From Mesenet sp031546805 (GTDB lineage: Bacteria; Pseudomonadota; Alphaproteobacteria; Rickettsiales; Anaplasmataceae): a DNA stretch of 37,095 bases. Both the position numbers and the translations under genes were made by a program. This document shows positions 35,919 through 37,095 of this stretch, in pieces (the first letter of the stretch is position 1; every line of letters begins with the position of its first letter). The stretch spans positions 1-37,095 of the forward strand of contig JAVBJW010000013.1 of the NCBI GenBank assembly GCA_031546805.1, in the 5' to 3' direction. The notes under the pieces are model-generated. The model ran no database searches, was not told the origin of the DNA, and worked only from the letters and a program-made list of their open reading frames with translations.

Positions 35919-37095
35919 TCAGCTATAAAAACACCTAATATTTGGCCTACTAGCGGTAGCACCTTGGGTCCAGTTTAGATATTGAACCATGCTATCGATT
36001 TGATCATCATACTGAACTTTAGGAAACATAAAGAGCTCATATTCAAAATCGCTTAGCCACGCAGCATTATGGGGGAGAAAAATACGACCAGATTCTATTA
36101 AAGGAATAATTTGGTAAAAACGGGCAATTTTATTTATGGATGGTGTAATTTTTATAATAGGTAAACTACTATCAATTCTCAGGTCTTGTATTAACTGCTG
36201 ACCACTTGCCTTTGCTTCAATTAAAATTGCATGAGGTTGCCAGCGCTCAGCTAAAGATAAGACTCGCTGCTTTAAAACTGGATACTCTAATTTTTCTCTA
36301 TATAAATCAAGCAAGTAAAACATATTATCTACTTTAGCCCAAGTAGTACATACACTAAAATTGCCATTTTGCTCATTTGCAGTATCCCAGCTTTGAGTAA
36401 CATAAGATAAATCATTTGGACAATCTTTGTAGCGCTTTAGCCATTCTGGCTTAATTTGAGATTGATTTAATGGATTTTGTTGATATTGAGCTGCAAAAGC
36501 ATAACTGCCAAGTTCTATTTTGATTTGCTCGATGTATTTTTTCTCTTCTACAATAGGTAAAAGCAATTCTCCCTCTTGCCTAAGATGCAAAACATTCCCT
36601 GTTCGTGGATAATCGAGCAATGAATATATTGTTTGTTTTTTCTCAGCAACCATCGGCAAACATAAGTGATGCCAACCTGATTTTGCAAGCAGGTGCCCGG
36701 TTAAATCATCTGGATGCAACCTGTGCATCACTACAATTATAACTCCAGTTTTTCTATCATTGAGCCTAGTGGCAAAAGTCTGATCAAACCATTCATTAGC
36801 ACGATTTCTTAAGCGTTCACTTGCAGCTTGCATTGGGGTTAATGGATCATCGACTATTAAAAAATCGCCACCTTCTCCTGTTAAAGTACCTCCAACTGAA
36901 GTGGCAAATCTAAACCCCTTTTGTGTTGTTTGAAATTTATATTGAGTATTTTGGGATAATACGGTTTCGGGAAATAACTCCTTATACCAATCAGATTGTA
37001 ATATACATCTGGTATCAAGTGAGTGTTTTAAACTCAGAATTTGTGAATAACTAGCAACGATTACTCTAGCTGTGGGCTGCAATCCTAAAATCCAT
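35919..37095 (-). CDS. Phage or gene-transfer-agent terminase large subunit, N-terminus cut by window end
   Basis: At least 391 codons; the frame is still open at the window edge and continues as WILGLQ before the first candidate start, so the ATPase P-loop region lies outside. Seen here: SYSQ near the start, Walker B-like DFLIVDD at 73-79 (counting from the TTG at 37082), and the conserved VVMHRLHPDDLTGHLL block with the HRL coupling motif. The C-terminal RNase H-like nuclease follows, with SWDTA (Asp233), IEAKASGQ (Glu289) and DDQIDSM (Asp363) as likely metal ligands. Terminase packages phage DNA. No other capsid, portal or tail genes are in view, so this looks like an orphan copy. Confidence 0.92.
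   Translation of the reverse strand, partial: WILGLQPTARVIVASYSQILSLKHSLDTRCILQSDWYKELFPETVLSQNTQYKFQTTQKGFRFATSVGGTLTGEGGDFLIVDDPLTPMQAASERLRNRANEWFDQTFATRLNDRKTGVIIVVMHRLHPDDLTGHLLAKSGWHHLCLPMVAEKKQTIYSLLDYPRTGNVLHLRQEGELLLPIVEEKKYIEQIKIELGSYAFAAQYQQNPLNQSQIKPEWLKRYKDCPNDLSYVTQSWDTANEQNGNFSVCTTWAKVDNMFYLLDLYREKLEYPVLKQRVLSLAERWQPHAILIEAKASGQQLIQDLRIDSSLPIIKITPSINKIARFYQIIPLIESGRIFLPHNAAWLSDFEYELFMFPKVQYDDQIDSMVQYLNWTQGATASRPNIRCFYS

Noticed and set aside
1..37095. CRISPR array, tRNA or rRNA genes
   Set aside because: No regularly spaced direct repeats in non-coding DNA, and no cloverleaf or rRNA-like conserved sequence noticed in the intergenic regions.

Overview
The window is a strongly A+T-rich chromosomal segment from an obligate intracellular alphaproteobacterium of the Rickettsiales, most likely Anaplasmataceae and Wolbachia-like. 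The main evidence is the virB3-virB4-virB6 x4 type IV secretion operon with four oversized VirB6 paralogues. Supporting evidence is the ThyX-type thymidylate synthase, two ankyrin-repeat proteins, decayed IS256 and IS5 insertion sequences, an orphan terminase gene, and several eukaryote-directed or secreted-looking proteins. Genus cannot be fixed from the sequence alone.

Layout. 1-1516: three overlapping plus-strand reading frames that look like one broken gene. 1505-1963: a decayed IS256-family transposase whose end forms the 3' end of that gene. 1994-6541 (minus): prmC, an ankyrin-repeat protein, then mnmE preceded by thyX. 6636-21431 (minus): the T4SS operon, transcribed virB3, virB4, virB6-1, virB6-2, virB6-3, virB6-4, with gaps or overlaps of only a few bases. 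21666-26757 (plus): fabI, a repeat protein of ten unrecognised helical units, a signal-peptide-bearing protein with a YopT/C58-type Cys-His-Asp arrangement, and metG. 26890-27675 (minus): a cysteine-rich membrane protein. 27855-33676 (plus): secA, a second ankyrin protein whose tail runs into an IS5-family remnant, a small minus-strand ORF, and an M32 carboxypeptidase homologue that has lost its metal-binding motifs. 33714-37095 (minus): an OmpA/Pal-like protein, a beta-repeat protein with two PPAY motifs in a disordered tail, and a phage/GTA-type terminase large subunit cut by the window edge.

Housekeeping genes (prmC, mnmE, thyX, fabI, metG, secA) alternate with accessory genes. Many of the accessory genes have features expected of host-interaction proteins: ankyrin repeats, a helical solenoid, a C58-like protease fold and PPxY motifs. 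The adjacent T4SS, with SecA/Sec export, would be the obvious delivery routes, but no substrate relationship is shown by the sequence. No tRNA, rRNA or CRISPR array was seen. All motif and homology statements come from reading the sequence; no database search was run.
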